Shown here: positions 44,822 through 54,387 of the stretch, in pieces | Layout: the number at the start of each line of letters is the position of its first letter | Numbering within the stretch: the stretch's first letter is position 1 | NCBI GenBank assembly: GCA_964529155.1 | Contig: CAZGVV010000001.1 | Span: forward strand, 1 to 64,000 | DNA: 64,000 bases | Origin: CAZGVV01 sp964529155 | GTDB lineage: Bacteria > Pseudomonadota > Alphaproteobacteria > Rickettsiales > SXRF01 | Direction: 5' to 3' | Program-made: the position numbers and the translations under genes | The notes under the pieces: generated by a model | Database searches by the model: none | Seen by the model: the letters and a program-made list of their open reading frames with translations, nothing else | Told to the model about the DNA's origin: nothing

Positions 44822-46716
44822 ATCTGCTGCAGCTCCACGAACCTGGTGAAACCCCATCGCCTCATGAAGGTGATGAGGTGGTGGCGGTTGGGATTGACTT
44901 AGGCACTACCAATTCCGTCGTGGCCTACGCCAACGCGCAAAATGCCGAAGCGTTGAAAGATATTCATGGCAATACCTTGATTCCCTCGGTTGTTTACTAT
45001 TTAGGTGGTGGAGTGCGGGTAGGTTCAGAGGCGCGTACACATGCGGCGCGTGGCGAAGTCCAGGCTATTAGCTCTATCAAGCGTCTAATGGGGCGAGGCG
45101 CTGCTGATATTCAGCCGCTGCTCGGGCAATTGCCCTATGATATCGTGTCTGAAGAAGGCATGGTGCGCTTACGCATCGACGGTAAGGTACTTACCCCGGT
45201 AGAAATTTCTGCTGATATTCTACGCCATGTGCGAGCAGTGGCAGAACGCGCGCTAGGCCGCGAAGTACGCCAGGCGGTGGTGACCGTGCCTGCTTATTTT
45301 GACGATGCAGCGCGCGCCGCCACCAAAGACGCAGCACAATTAGCAGGTCTTACCGTGTTACGATTAGTAAATGAGCCCACTGCAGCTGCATTGGCATATG
45401 GATTGGATAGCGGCGCTGAGGGAATCTATGCGATTTATGATTTAGGCGGCGGTACCTTTGATATTTCATTGCTGCGTATGGAAAAAGGCGTATTTCAGGT
45501 GCTTGCTACCGGCGGTGATGCGCAGCTGGGTGGTGACGATTTTGACCGGGTGATTGCGGAGGAGGTGGCAAGAGGCGCGGCTATGAGAAGCGGGGGCGAG
45601 GAAGGACGTGGGAAGTTTGATACTTCTTCCTTAAACATGCTCCTGGCGGCGGCGCGCACTGCAAAAGAACAACTAACTACACACGATTCTGCCGAGTGTC
45701 AGGGCATTACTATCACGCGGGCACAGTTTGAGGTTATGGCAGAGCCGTTAGTCGAGCGGACCCTGCGCGCATGTGCAGCCGCGTTAGATGATGCACAGTT
45801 AAAGCCAGGCGATATTCAAGGCGTGGTGCTGGTTGGCGGTGCAACACGAATGCCATTGGTGCGCGCGCGCGTAGAAACATTTTTTGGCCGGCCTCCGTTA
45901 GCCGATGTGAATCCCGATGAGGTGGTTGCTATTGGTGCGGCATTGCAGGCGGAAGCGCTGACACATGGATCAAGCACATTACTGCTGGATGTTATTCCCT
46001 TATCGCTTGGGTTGGAGACCATGGGCGGACTTACTGAAAAACTGATCGCGCGCAATACACCTATTCCCGTTACGGTTTCTCAGGAATTTACCACCTGGCA
46101 GGATAATCAGACCGGCATGCAGATTCATGTGCTGCAGGGAGAGCGTGAAATGGTGGGGGATAATCGTTCCCTCGCACGGTTTGAGCTTGCCGGCATTCCT
46201 CCATTGCCCGCTGGTATTGCACGGGTGAAAGTAACCTTTACGGTCGATGCGGATGGGTTGCTGACCGTATCAGCCGAAGAGCGGCATACGAATATTATGC
46301 AAGCGGTGCAAGTAAAGCCATCTTATGGGTTGCCACCGGAAGAAATTGAACGGATGCTGCGCCAAAGCATGGAACATGCCCGCGCCGATATTACCGAGCG
46401 TTTGCTCGCAGAGGCGCGTATGGAAGCAGCGCGGGCCATTGAAGAATTGCATTCGGCAATGAAAGCCGATGCCACGTTGCTTTCCACGGATGAGTATGCG
46501 TTGATTGAACGCCAGATTGTTTATGTACAAGAAGCCATTGCCAGTGATGACCGTGAGCGTATTGATGTGGAAATTCAACAATTATCTGCTGCTGCTGGGC
46601 CTTTTGCGCAAAGGAGGATGGACAACGCCATCCAAGGCGCGCTAAAAGGAGCGCATATGAACAATGTTGAGCAAACGCTTTCTAAAGAAAAAATTACAGG
46701 AGAATCGCATGCCTAA
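44818..46716 (+). CDS. hscA: Hsp70-type chaperone HscA
   Basis: ATP-driven release of clusters from IscU. 632 residues: actin-like ATPase motifs VGIDLGTTNSVVAY, AVVTVPAYFDDAARAATKDAA, VNEPTAAALAYGLD, YDLGGGTFDISLL and VVLVGGATRMPLVRARV, then a substrate domain (DVIPLSLGLETMGGLTEKLI) and helical lid. It lacks a DnaK-like C-terminal EEVD-type tail, as HscA does. ATGA overlap with hscB; 8-base overlap with fdx. Confidence 0.96.
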   Translation: MNLLQLHEPGETPSPHEGDEVVAVGIDLGTTNSVVAYANAQNAEALKDIHGNTLIPSVVYYLGGGVRVGSEARTHAARGEVQAISSIKRLMGRGAADIQPLLGQLPYDIVSEEGMVRLRIDGKVLTPVEISADILRHVRAVAERALGREVRQAVVTVPAYFDDAARAATKDAAQLAGLTVLRLVNEPTAAALAYGLDSGAEGIYAIYDLGGGTFDISLLRMEKGVFQVLATGGDAQLGGDDFDRVIAEEVARGAAMRSGGEEGRGKFDTSSLNMLLAAARTAKEQLTTHDSAECQGITITRAQFEVMAEPLVERTLRACAAALDDAQLKPGDIQGVVLVGGATRMPLVRARVETFFGRPPLADVNPDEVVAIGAALQAEALTHGSSTLLLDVIPLSLGLETMGGLTEKLIARNTPIPVTVSQEFTTWQDNQTGMQIHVLQGEREMVGDNRSLARFELAGIPPLPAGIARVKVTFTVDADGLLTVSAEERHTNIMQAVQVKPSYGLPPEEIERMLRQSMEHARADITERLLAEARMEAARAIEELHSAMKADATLLSTDEYALIERQIVYVQEAIASDDRERIDVEIQQLSAAAGPFAQRRMDNAIQGALKGAHMNNVEQTLSKEKITGESHA

Positions 46717-47047
46717 ACTTATTTTTGCTTACCCTGATGGTCATGAACAAGCCGTTGATGCGCCAAATGGCATTTCCGTTATGGAAATTGCTCACCAACA
46801 CAGCGTACCGTTGGAAGGTGCGTGTGAGGGCTCGCTTGCATGTTCTACATGCCATGTGGTGGTAGATCCGGCATGGTTTCCAAAACTCACTGCTGCCACC
46901 GAAAATGAAGAAGACATGCTTGATCTTGCATTTGGTCTTACGCATACGTCCCGCTTGGGTTGCCAGATTATTATGTCAGATGCACTGGATGGCTTGCGTG
47001 TTTCACTACCCGCCGCTACGCGCAATATGATGGTAGATAAGAGTTAA
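46709..47047 (+). CDS. fdx: [2Fe-2S] ferredoxin of the ISC system
   Basis: Electron donor for cluster assembly. A 112-residue adrenodoxin-type ferredoxin with ligands Cys39, Cys45, Cys48 (CEGSLACSTCHVVV) and Cys85 (SRLGCQI), and MLDLAFGLTHTSRLG characteristic of the ISC branch. CAGGAGA ahead of ATG 46709 supports this start over the longer frame. Last gene of the isc run, followed by a strong hairpin. Confidence 0.96.
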   Translation: MPKLIFAYPDGHEQAVDAPNGISVMEIAHQHSVPLEGACEGSLACSTCHVVVDPAWFPKLTAATENEEDMLDLAFGLTHTSRLGCQIIMSDALDGLRVSLPAATRNMMVDKS

Positions 47048-47055
47048 GAACACGA

Positions 47056-47101
47056 TACGCAAAGTGTGGCCAGTGATTAAAATCACATCACACTTTGCGT
47101 A
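47056..47101 (+). terminator. Nested hairpin after fdx
   Basis: TACGCAAAGTGTG (47056-47068) pairs perfectly with CACACTTTGCGTA (47089-47101), and inside it GTGATT (47073-47078) pairs with AATCAC (47081-47086). A T-run begins about 13 bases later (TTTTTTT near 47115), so it may terminate the isc operon or be a repeat. Confidence 0.55.
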
Positions 47102-47195
47102 ATGTAAAACACGATTTTTTTCTTCGATTCCAGTCGACAGCGCGCGAAACTTCGCCTATATTCTTGGCAGCATTTTTATCGCCAGGGAGGCAATG

Positions 47196-48788
47196 ATGAC
47201 GAAGTGGTTCGCAAAAGAAGAATACGTTTCACCGTATAAAAAAGCGTTCTGCTTGGTGGTTATGGCCATCGCGCTGATGGTTATTTTAATCAGCAACCGG
47301 CCGATGCTAAACCATGCACAGGTTGAGTTTCAATTAAACGGTTTCAAGGAATACGTTAATACGCGTTTTAAAGAGAGCGGTTCCAATATTGTATTCGCCT
47401 ATAAAGAGATTGCCGTAAAAAATCTGGGTGAATCTGCATTAATTGACCATCCAACCATTACCATTTCTGATAGTGATACGCCGGAAGTGCCGCGTACCAC
47501 CATCTCTACGGATCGTATCATTATGCTTCCGGTCCGCGAAGAAGATGCCCGGTTTGTTGTGCAATTTCCTGATCCCATTACGGTGGTTGATGCCATGGGT
47601 GTTGCAACGCGATTGACGTTTGAAGGTGGAGTGCCAGCCTATAGTTTTATTACCCGCCAGGAAGAGAATGGCGGAATAGTGATGCGCTCCAAATTACGCT
47701 TGCCGCCCAAAATGCTCTTGGCCATGGGTAAGGCTGTGCCGTCGGGTGATCCTGCTGTGCAGCCTAGCGGGACGGTTTCTTATGCACCGGATCCTGTGAT
47801 TTCATTTACCAGCTACTCTGATGGTCGTAATGATGCCGCTCTATCCTTCCAAAATATCATTATTGGTAACGGCCAAGGTAAAACGGTACTGACTGTTGGC
47901 GGATGGAATTTAACGAAGCGTGATGATGCGCCGAAGGATGGCCGTATTCCGTTTGCGTCTATGTTATCGCTTGCTGACATAACATTAAAAACAGAAGAAA
48001 CTCCGCAATCACCCTATACGTTTAAATTGAACATATCCGGAACAAAAGCATTCACAACTCAGCCAGATGCCAAAGTAGTGGATCTGGATATGGATGTGCA
48101 TGACATGTCACTTAGCAATGAGAAATTCACTATCATTGCTAATGGTGCCATAAGCCGCAAGCCGGATGACGCGCTGCCCTATGGTAAAATGGAAATAAAA
48201 ATCGCTCATTTCCCTGCCATGGTGGACAGTATAGCAATCACTCCGGAAATGAAGGCATTAGTTGTGGAAGTGTTTAATCGCATCACCGGAGAAGACACTA
48301 CAAATTCTGAGGAAGTTCAATTTACGGCTCAACGCGAAAAATTAGGTGTATCGGCAATTGGAAAAGCATCGTTTGAAGATATCGCCATGATTGTATTACC
48401 GCGTTTTATGGCCAATAAATCTGCCGAGCCGCAAGCTGATGGTGCTCCAGGAGTGGCTGTGACTCCTGAATCAGAGCAACGCGCTCACACACCGGAAGCT
48501 AATTCAGCTCCAGCTCCAGTGTCTGGAGCCGTAGCGCCTGTGCCAAATCCAGCGGCAGTAACTCCTCCGCCAGCATCCTCTGCTACACCAGTCCCTATTA
48601 TAGCCCCTACAGCACCAGCACCCGCAACGTCTGTGGCACCTGGAACTATGCCGCCTCCACAAGCTGCGCCTGCTCCAGCGGCATCGCCGGCTCCTGTGCC
48701 TCCTGTATCAGCTCCTGCAACGATACAACCCGGTGCAGCAATACCAGCACCTGCCCCCTTGGCGCCCATCACACCACCACCTCAATAA
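47196..48788 (+). CDS. DUF2125-like membrane-anchored periplasmic protein with Pro/Ala tail
   Basis: One N-terminal helix (AFCLVVMAIALMVILIS) anchors a periplasmic domain of about 390 residues rich in beta strands (FQLNGFKEYVNTRF, DITLKTEETPQSPYTFKLNISG, MEIKIAHFPAMVD), whose layout recalls the alphaproteobacterial DUF2125 group; this assignment is tentative. The last 120 residues are almost only Pro, Ala, Val, Ser and Thr, probably crossing the periplasm or peptidoglycan. AGGGAGG at 47184-47190 better fits the second of two tandem ATGs (47196). Confidence 0.65.
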   Translation: MTKWFAKEEYVSPYKKAFCLVVMAIALMVILISNRPMLNHAQVEFQLNGFKEYVNTRFKESGSNIVFAYKEIAVKNLGESALIDHPTITISDSDTPEVPRTTISTDRIIMLPVREEDARFVVQFPDPITVVDAMGVATRLTFEGGVPAYSFITRQEENGGIVMRSKLRLPPKMLLAMGKAVPSGDPAVQPSGTVSYAPDPVISFTSYSDGRNDAALSFQNIIIGNGQGKTVLTVGGWNLTKRDDAPKDGRIPFASMLSLADITLKTEETPQSPYTFKLNISGTKAFTTQPDAKVVDLDMDVHDMSLSNEKFTIIANGAISRKPDDALPYGKMEIKIAHFPAMVDSIAITPEMKALVVEVFNRITGEDTTNSEEVQFTAQREKLGVSAIGKASFEDIAMIVLPRFMANKSAEPQADGAPGVAVTPESEQRAHTPEANSAPAPVSGAVAPVPNPAAVTPPPASSATPVPIIAPTAPAPATSVAPGTMPPPQAAPAPAASPAPVPPVSAPATIQPGAAIPAPAPLAPITPPPQ

Positions 48789-48803
48789 GGCGAAGTATTT
48801 TTC

Positions 48804-50633
48804 ATGGCTACTGTACGTAAAACAAAAACAAAAAAATCAGATTCAAAAAAACCGCGCAATACGGCTATAGGTACACTGCCTGAGTGGGATTTATCAGACC
48901 TTTATGCAGGCATGGATGATGCTTCCATTACTAAAGATTTGGCGCGCGGTACTGATCTCGCCGCTCGGTTTGCAGAGGCATACAATGGCAATATTGCTGA
49001 ATTTTCTGCAGAGAAATTGGCCAAAGCAATTGGTGAATATGAAATTTTGCAAGATCTATTGGGTAAGCTCAGTACTTACGGTCAGTTGCTCTATGAGAAA
49101 AAAACGGATGATGCACTGATTGGTGAATTTCAGCAAAATATCCGGGAGCGCTTAACGGACATTGCTTCACGTATTTTGTTTTTTACCCTTGCAATTAATA
49201 AGCTGGAAGAAGCAGACCTTCAGGCCAAATTAAAAAATGCTGCGCTTGCTCCCTACAGCGCATGGCTTCGTGATGTGCGATCTTTCTTGCCCTATCAGCT
49301 CGCCGACGACATGGAAAAATTATTGCTTGAAAAACGGGTGGCAGGTGAACAAGCCTGGGTACGGCTTTTTGACGAAACTATTGCTGGCTTACGGTTTCCT
49401 ATTGGCAGGAAAGTGTTAACCGAAGCAGAAGCATTGCATCTGCTATCGTCACGTGATGCAGAAACCCGCCGTAAAGCCGCGCTTGCAGTCGGTGGCGTTT
49501 TAAAAGAGCATGTAAAAACGTTTGCGCTCGTGACGAACACACTCGCTAAAGACAAAGAAATCGAAGACCGTTGGCGTGGTTTTGCACGTCCTGTTTCTGC
49601 ACGCAACGTGTCCAATTATATCGAAGACGAAGTGGTTGACGCCTTGGTTTCCGCAGTACGTGAAGCATTTCCTGCACTTTCGCACCGTTATTATGGCTTA
49701 AAAGCCCGTTGGTTCGGTAAAAAGAAACTGGATTACTGGGACCGTAATGCACCGCTGCCATTTGATGCAGACCGTAGCTTTAGCTGGAAAGAAGCGCGGG
49801 AATTGGTGACAACGGCTTACCGTAACTTTTCTCCGCCATTGGCAGAAATCGCTAATCAATTTTTTGATAAACGCTGGATCGATGCACCGGTAAAGCCCGG
49901 TAAAACACCCGGGGCTTTTTCGCATCCTGCGGTGCCATCGGTACACCCCTATATTTTGATGAATTTCCAAGGTAAATCGCGCGATGTTATGACGCTGGCC
50001 CATGAGCTTGGCCATGGCGTCCATCAAGTGCTTTCCGCTAAGCAGGGCCTGATGTCGGATACGCCCTTAACTTTGGCGGAAACCGCATCGGTATTTGGCG
50101 AGCAACTGGCTTTCCGGGAAATGCTTTCACGGGAAACCAACACACGCCGCCGCAAAGCATTGATCGCCGGCAAGGTGGAGGACATGCTCAATACCGTGGT
50201 GCGGCAAATTGCCTTTTGTACCTTTGAAATGCGCCTTCACGATGCCCGCCGCGAAGGCGAAGTCACCGCGGAGCGCATCAGTGATTTATGGCTGGATGTG
50301 CAAAGCGAAGCCTTGGGGCCTGCCATTAAGCTCCACGGTAATTACCGTTATTTCTGGACCACCATCCCGCACTTCATTCATTCACCGTTTTATGTGTACG
50401 CGTATGCATTTGGCGATTGTTTGGTGAACGCGCTTTATGCCGTATATGAATCGGGTACGAAGGATGGCAAAAATCCAGAATTCGAGAAAAAATATCTCAC
50501 TATGCTGCAAGCCGGTGGCACACTACGTCATAAGGAACTACTGGCCCCATTTGGCCTAGATGCCAGCAAGCCGGATTTCTGGGCCAAGGGACTGGGTGTA
50601 ATCAGTGCGTTTATCGATGAGCTAGAAGAATAG
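48804..50633 (+). CDS. pepF: Oligoendopeptidase F (M3 metallopeptidase)
   Basis: Cleaves cytoplasmic oligopeptides. A 609-residue protein with the zinc site HELGHGVHQ and a downstream glutamate in LAETASVFGEQLAF, plus the family features SFLPYQL, RWRGFARPVSARNVSNYI and HFIHSPFYVYAYAFGDCLV. The N-terminus is Lys-rich for about 15 residues. Convergent with nadA. Confidence 0.96.
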   Translation: MATVRKTKTKKSDSKKPRNTAIGTLPEWDLSDLYAGMDDASITKDLARGTDLAARFAEAYNGNIAEFSAEKLAKAIGEYEILQDLLGKLSTYGQLLYEKKTDDALIGEFQQNIRERLTDIASRILFFTLAINKLEEADLQAKLKNAALAPYSAWLRDVRSFLPYQLADDMEKLLLEKRVAGEQAWVRLFDETIAGLRFPIGRKVLTEAEALHLLSSRDAETRRKAALAVGGVLKEHVKTFALVTNTLAKDKEIEDRWRGFARPVSARNVSNYIEDEVVDALVSAVREAFPALSHRYYGLKARWFGKKKLDYWDRNAPLPFDADRSFSWKEARELVTTAYRNFSPPLAEIANQFFDKRWIDAPVKPGKTPGAFSHPAVPSVHPYILMNFQGKSRDVMTLAHELGHGVHQVLSAKQGLMSDTPLTLAETASVFGEQLAFREMLSRETNTRRRKALIAGKVEDMLNTVVRQIAFCTFEMRLHDARREGEVTAERISDLWLDVQSEALGPAIKLHGNYRYFWTTIPHFIHSPFYVYAYAFGDCLVNALYAVYESGTKDGKNPEFEKKYLTMLQAGGTLRHKELLAPFGLDASKPDFWAKGLGVISAFIDELEE

Positions 50634-50655
50634 TTTCGTCTAAACCCAATTAATT

Positions 50656-51633
50656 TTACTTACTCATCTCCAGCATGCGCTCCAGTGGCTTTCGTGCGCG
50701 TGCCATCAACTCTACGTCCAGTTCAAGGCTAGGCGAACGGTCGCGCATGCAGGCGTAAATCTTTTCCATCGTATTTAATTTCATATAAGGGCAATTATTA
50801 CAGGAGAAACATGCGCCGTTTTTTTCCATCCCCGGTACGCCATAAAACTCACTATGAGGTGCAAGTTTGCGCATCTGGTGCAAAATACCAGGTTCAGTCA
50901 ACACAATAAACTCATTGCCATCATGCTCATGGGCATAACGTAGAAGTGATGAGGTGGAACCGATATGACGGGCATGATTTAAGAGTGCTTCCGGGCATTC
51001 CGGATGGGCAATGACATGAGCAGCAGGATGTTGGGTAGCAAGCCGCACAAGTTCGCGTTCTGAGAAGCGTTCATGCACCATGCACGAGCCTTGCCAGAGT
51101 AACATGTCGCGTCCGGTTTTTTTGGCAAGGTAGCCGCCTAAAAATCGATCTGGTGCAAAGATAATTTTTTGGTCGCGTGGGATTTGATTAATAATATGCT
51201 CTGCGTTAGTAGAGGTAACAATGATGTCAGACAGTGCTTTCACAGCAGCCGAGCAATTAATATAGGTGAGGGCAATGTGGTCCGGGTGCTGGGCGCGAAA
51301 AGCGGCAAAGGCGTCGGGGGGGCAAGAATCTTCCAGTGAGCAGCCTGCAGCCAAATCCGGTAAGAGCACTAGCTTGTTCGGATTCAGAATTTTTGCACCC
51401 TCAGCCATAAAGCGCACGCCGCAAAATACGATCACATCTGCAGTCGTTTCGGCAGCACGGCGGGCAAGGTCAAGTGAATCACCGATATGGTCGGCTATAT
51501 CTTGAATGTCATCATCTTGATAGTAATGGGCGAGAATGACCGCGTTCATTTCCTGTTTCAGACGCAGGATTTCATCTTCCAAATGATGCGGTATGGAAGG
51601 AATGGTGGATGAGGAGGTGTGTGAAGTTAGCAT
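50656..51633 (-). CDS. nadA: Quinolinate synthase
   Basis: Condenses iminoaspartate with dihydroxyacetone phosphate to quinolinate, using a [4Fe-4S] cluster. 325 residues with [35 protein letters not shown], the Cys in [21 protein letters not shown] and [16 protein letters not shown]. nadB and nadC are not in the window. It follows gpsA on the minus strand in a virB8-virB9-gpsA-nadA run. The cluster need fits the nearby isc genes. No ribosome site is clear, so the exact start may differ. Confidence 0.95.
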   Translation of the reverse strand: MLTSHTSSSTIPSIPHHLEDEILRLKQEMNAVILAHYYQDDDIQDIADHIGDSLDLARRAAETTADVIVFCGVRFMAEGAKILNPNKLVLLPDLAAGCSLEDSCPPDAFAAFRAQHPDHIALTYINCSAAVKALSDIIVTSTNAEHIINQIPRDQKIIFAPDRFLGGYLAKKTGRDMLLWQGSCMVHERFSERELVRLATQHPAAHVIAHPECPEALLNHARHIGSTSSLLRYAHEHDGNEFIVLTEPGILHQMRKLAPHSEFYGVPGMEKNGACFSCNNCPYMKLNTMEKIYACMRDRSPSLELDVELMARARKPLERMLEMSK

Positions 51634-51640
51634 ATTAAAT

Positions 51641-51656
51641 CGTTAAAATTTTAACG
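51641..51656 (-). promoter_or_regulatory. Perfect 16-base palindrome before nadA
   Basis: CGTTAAAATTTTAACG lies 8 bases upstream of the nadA ATG in the gpsA-nadA gap. It could be an operator for an NAD-responsive repressor or a weak terminator; no assignment is made. Confidence 0.45.
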
Positions 51657-51682
51657 CTATAACGCCGAAAAATCAAGTGGAA

Positions 51683-52690
51683 TCAACCCCCAAATTCCGG
51701 GGCAAAGGGCCTGTCAAGTAAGGTGGCAATGGCTTCATCTACTCCACTCTGGCCGCTCAGGACGCGGTGAACGGCTTCACTAATGGGCATTTCAATGTGG
51801 AAGCGTTTAGCTAGCTTAACCACGGATTCGGCGGCCATGGCGCCTTCCAGTACATTGCGACCTTCGCCAGAAAATGCATCCGCTGTTTTCTGACCCCGGC
51901 CAAGTGCCGCACCAAATGCCATGTTACGAGAGGTGGGTGTTCCACAGGTGAGAACCAAATCTCCCAAACCCGATAGGCCAGCAGCCGTTTCCATTCTTCC
52001 CCCTTTGGCAACCGCCAGGCGAGCCATTTCGGCAAATCCGCGAGTAAGGATGGCCGCCCGGGTGTTTTCACCCAGGCCTTTGCCCAAGGCGATACCGCAG
52101 GCAATAGCAATAACGTTTTTCACGGCACCGCCGACTTGAGTGCCGATGACATCATCGGTGAGATAAGGGCGGAACAAGCGGCCACCAAGAGCATAAACAA
52201 GCCGTTCGCCAAGCTCGGCATCTGCGCAAGCAAGGGTAGTGGCGGTCGGTTCGCCGCGAGCGGTTTCATGGGCAAAGTTAGGGCCGGAAATTACGGCAAG
52301 CGGGTTGCCGGGCAGAACGCTGGCTACTACTTCACTCATGAACAATAAACTGCCACGTTCAACGCCTTTGGCGCCAATGACCAACGGAACATGAGGAGCA
52401 ACGGTATCGGATATGGCAATACATGCAGAGCGCACGCAATGCGATGGCATGGCGAGAACTACGATGTCTCCACGGCAAGCAGCAGCAAAATTTTCATTTA
52501 ATTCAATCGCTGGATCAATATAAACATCTGGCAAATAAATGTCATTAGTGCGAGTTTGTTCAATCGCTTCCAGCACGTTACGGTTGCGTGTCGCTAATAA
52601 TACTTTACTGCCAGCGCGATTGGCAGTCACAGCAAGTGCTGTTCCCCAGGAACCACCACCAATTACCCCTACGGAATATTGAGGCTTCAT
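51683..52690 (-). CDS. gpsA: Glycerol-3-phosphate dehydrogenase [NAD(P)+]
   Basis: Produces sn-glycerol-3-phosphate for phospholipid synthesis, upstream of PlsC. 335 residues with dinucleotide motif VGVIGGGSWGTALA, VIGAKGVERGS, ISGPNFAHETARGEPT, catalytic Lys in GGAVKNVIAIACG and AGLSGLGDLVLTC. Its start overlaps the virB9 stop by 4 bases, so this lipid gene is translationally coupled to a secretion gene. Confidence 0.97.
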   Translation of the reverse strand: MKPQYSVGVIGGGSWGTALAVTANRAGSKVLLATRNRNVLEAIEQTRTNDIYLPDVYIDPAIELNENFAAACRGDIVVLAMPSHCVRSACIAISDTVAPHVPLVIGAKGVERGSLLFMSEVVASVLPGNPLAVISGPNFAHETARGEPTATTLACADAELGERLVYALGGRLFRPYLTDDVIGTQVGGAVKNVIAIACGIALGKGLGENTRAAILTRGFAEMARLAVAKGGRMETAAGLSGLGDLVLTCGTPTSRNMAFGAALGRGQKTADAFSGEGRNVLEGAMAAESVVKLAKRFHIEMPISEAVHRVLSGQSGVDEAIATLLDRPFAPEFGG

Positions 52691-53460
52691 TTGACAGGTG
52701 CAGACTTGGTTTGTGGTGGATTTGCCTCAAGACGCTTGGGGAACCCATCATTAAAGATACATACAATCGCTGAACCATAACGCAGCGTAAAGCGCGGCCC
52801 TACGCGTTCCACAACGATGTAATCGCCTCGGGTGCGGTAATTGATGATCGATTCATTGCCCTGACCATCCACAAGGAAGAATGCAGGTACGTCCGAATTT
52901 TTATTACGGAATTGAAAGTAGGTAAACTGCCCGTCATCAAAGATACGAATAGGTGATACGGCTTCCGGTCCGCTCAACGTGTAATTGAAGTTATATTTTC
53001 CCGGTTCGCGCTCTAGGTCTGGTAGAGGCACGGAATCAAGATAATTTTTAACACCACCAGAATTTTCCGATGGATAAAGAAAGCGGAGAATGAAGGTCAT
53101 GTTGGGGTCGCTAATATCTTGTGCTTCGCGGCCATGAAGTTCGAATAAATACGTGCGGCGATTAGTAATAAGCGTCATATTGGTGGTGGCGCCTTGCTCA
53201 ATTGGCTTAAGAAACAATCGGTTACCAGATGGCTGGAGCATCCAGGCGGTGGAATCACCCATAGAGATGGTTTGGATGGTTTCATCAGGGCCAAATTCAA
53301 TGGCGGATTGAAAGCCGTAATGGCCAGTAAATTTATATACTTCATCAGGTTGATACATCATGGTATGAACCCGGTGGTCAAGGGCCGCGGGGATGGATTC
53401 TTCGGCCGCAAGGGCAGGAAAAGCGAAGCATAATAATAGTAATAAAACGAGTACGCGCAT
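52687..53460 (-). CDS. virB9: Type IV secretion protein VirB9
   Basis: Outer-membrane core component of the T4SS. 257 residues with signal peptide ending ALAAEE, then DHRVHTMMYQPDEVYKFTGHYGFQSAIEFGPDETIQTISMGDSTAW, the VirB9/TrbG signature, and FLKPIEQGATTNMTLIT, FELHGREAQD. It follows virB8 by 5 bases and overlaps gpsA. VirB7 and VirB10, which normally accompany it, are not in the window. Confidence 0.95.
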   Translation of the reverse strand: MRVLVLLLLLCFAFPALAAEESIPAALDHRVHTMMYQPDEVYKFTGHYGFQSAIEFGPDETIQTISMGDSTAWMLQPSGNRLFLKPIEQGATTNMTLITNRRTYLFELHGREAQDISDPNMTFILRFLYPSENSGGVKNYLDSVPLPDLEREPGKYNFNYTLSGPEAVSPIRIFDDGQFTYFQFRNKNSDVPAFFLVDGQGNESIINYRTRGDYIVVERVGPRFTLRYGSAIVCIFNDGFPKRLEANPPQTKSAPVK

Positions 53461-53465
53461 ACCCT

Positions 53466-54155
53466 TTATTCCTCCACCCGTCGGGTTTGGTAGCCCGTTA
53501 CAACAAATTCCACCGGCGTTGCTTTGCCTGAATTTTGGTCTACTGTAACCTCTGTGAAACGCAAAGCAATATTTGCCATATAACGCAATTTTTTCTGACC
53601 ATTATCGCCGCTGATAAGTGCATCATACACGATATCAAATGTGCCGTCATGTAATTGAGTGATGGAAACAATGTGTACGCGGCGTATAGTATGACGCTCA
53701 AATTGGGCGATAGGGCTTTGTGAATTGGCGGGGTCTAACTCCTTTTGCCAGGTATTGTATACTTCCGGGCTGCTCATAGCGCGTACTACGCGTACATTTA
53801 TCTCTAAGGCATTGATATTATAGGACTCCCGGCGCATTACATATTCACTTACCAGGTAGCGCTTAAGCGCATAATCGGGCTTTTCATCGGCACTGCCAAG
53901 CGCACTCATTCTAGGCAGTTCTTCATCCATGTTCTGGCTCATATAAATAAACGGAACTTGTGGCGAGAGCGGATAAAGCAGGGTCATGGCATAAAGCACG
54001 ATGCAAAATATGACCAAAGAAACTAATGTAATAAATAAATAAAAATACCGTTGTGACATGGGGTCCACATACATATCGGCATAAGCACGCTGCGCCTCGC
54101 GAAAATACTCGCCGCTGCGGACTTTTTCAGTAATCTGAGAAGGAGTCTGATCCAT
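53466..54155 (-). CDS. virB8: Type IV secretion protein VirB8
   Basis: Bitopic inner-membrane assembly factor. 229 residues: cytoplasmic tail with YFREAQRAYADMYVDPMSQRYFY, one helix (LFITLVSLVIFCIVLYAMTLL), and a periplasmic NTF2-like domain including ALKRYLVSEYVMRRESYN, VRAMSSPEVYNTWQ and a C-terminal NPxG-like ATPVEFVVTGYQTRRV strand. First gene of virB8-virB9-gpsA-nadA, divergent from ccmD by 73 bases. Confidence 0.94.
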   Translation of the reverse strand: MDQTPSQITEKVRSGEYFREAQRAYADMYVDPMSQRYFYLFITLVSLVIFCIVLYAMTLLYPLSPQVPFIYMSQNMDEELPRMSALGSADEKPDYALKRYLVSEYVMRRESYNINALEINVRVVRAMSSPEVYNTWQKELDPANSQSPIAQFERHTIRRVHIVSITQLHDGTFDIVYDALISGDNGQKKLRYMANIALRFTEVTVDQNSGKATPVEFVVTGYQTRRVEE

Positions 54156-54228
54156 GGAAAGAAATCATATATGAATTCATAGCACTTGACCACCATGCAG
54201 GCGGCGGTTTAATTTCCGGTTAATTCAA

Positions 54229-54387
54229 ATGGAAAACATCAGCACATGGTTGGCTATGGATGGGTATGGGGGCTATATTTGGTCCGCATACGGTGTTGCT
54301 GCGTGTGTATTGGCTTTTATGGCTTGGCGTAGTCTGGCCCGGCTATGCCGCATTCGTCAGCAATTACAGCGATCGGAAGCAGAATAA
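54229..54387 (+). CDS. ccmD: Heme exporter protein CcmD
   Basis: A 52-residue protein too short for most gene callers. It reads MENISTWLAMDGYGGYIWS then AYGVAACVLAFMAWRSL, a single helix, with the family feature GYxxYIWxAYGVAxxVL. CcmD holds CcmE near CcmC/CcmAB for heme loading. Its stop TAA at 54385-54387 overlaps the ccmE ATG by one base, which strongly supports it. ccmA, ccmB and ccmC are not adjacent: virB8 lies upstream instead. Confidence 0.88.
   Translation: MENISTWLAMDGYGGYIWSAYGVAACVLAFMAWRSLARLCRIRQQLQRSEAE

Noticed and set aside
48485..48772. Minus-strand Gly/Ala-rich frame opposite the Pro/Ala tail
   Set aside because: It is a shadow of the repetitive coding sequence.
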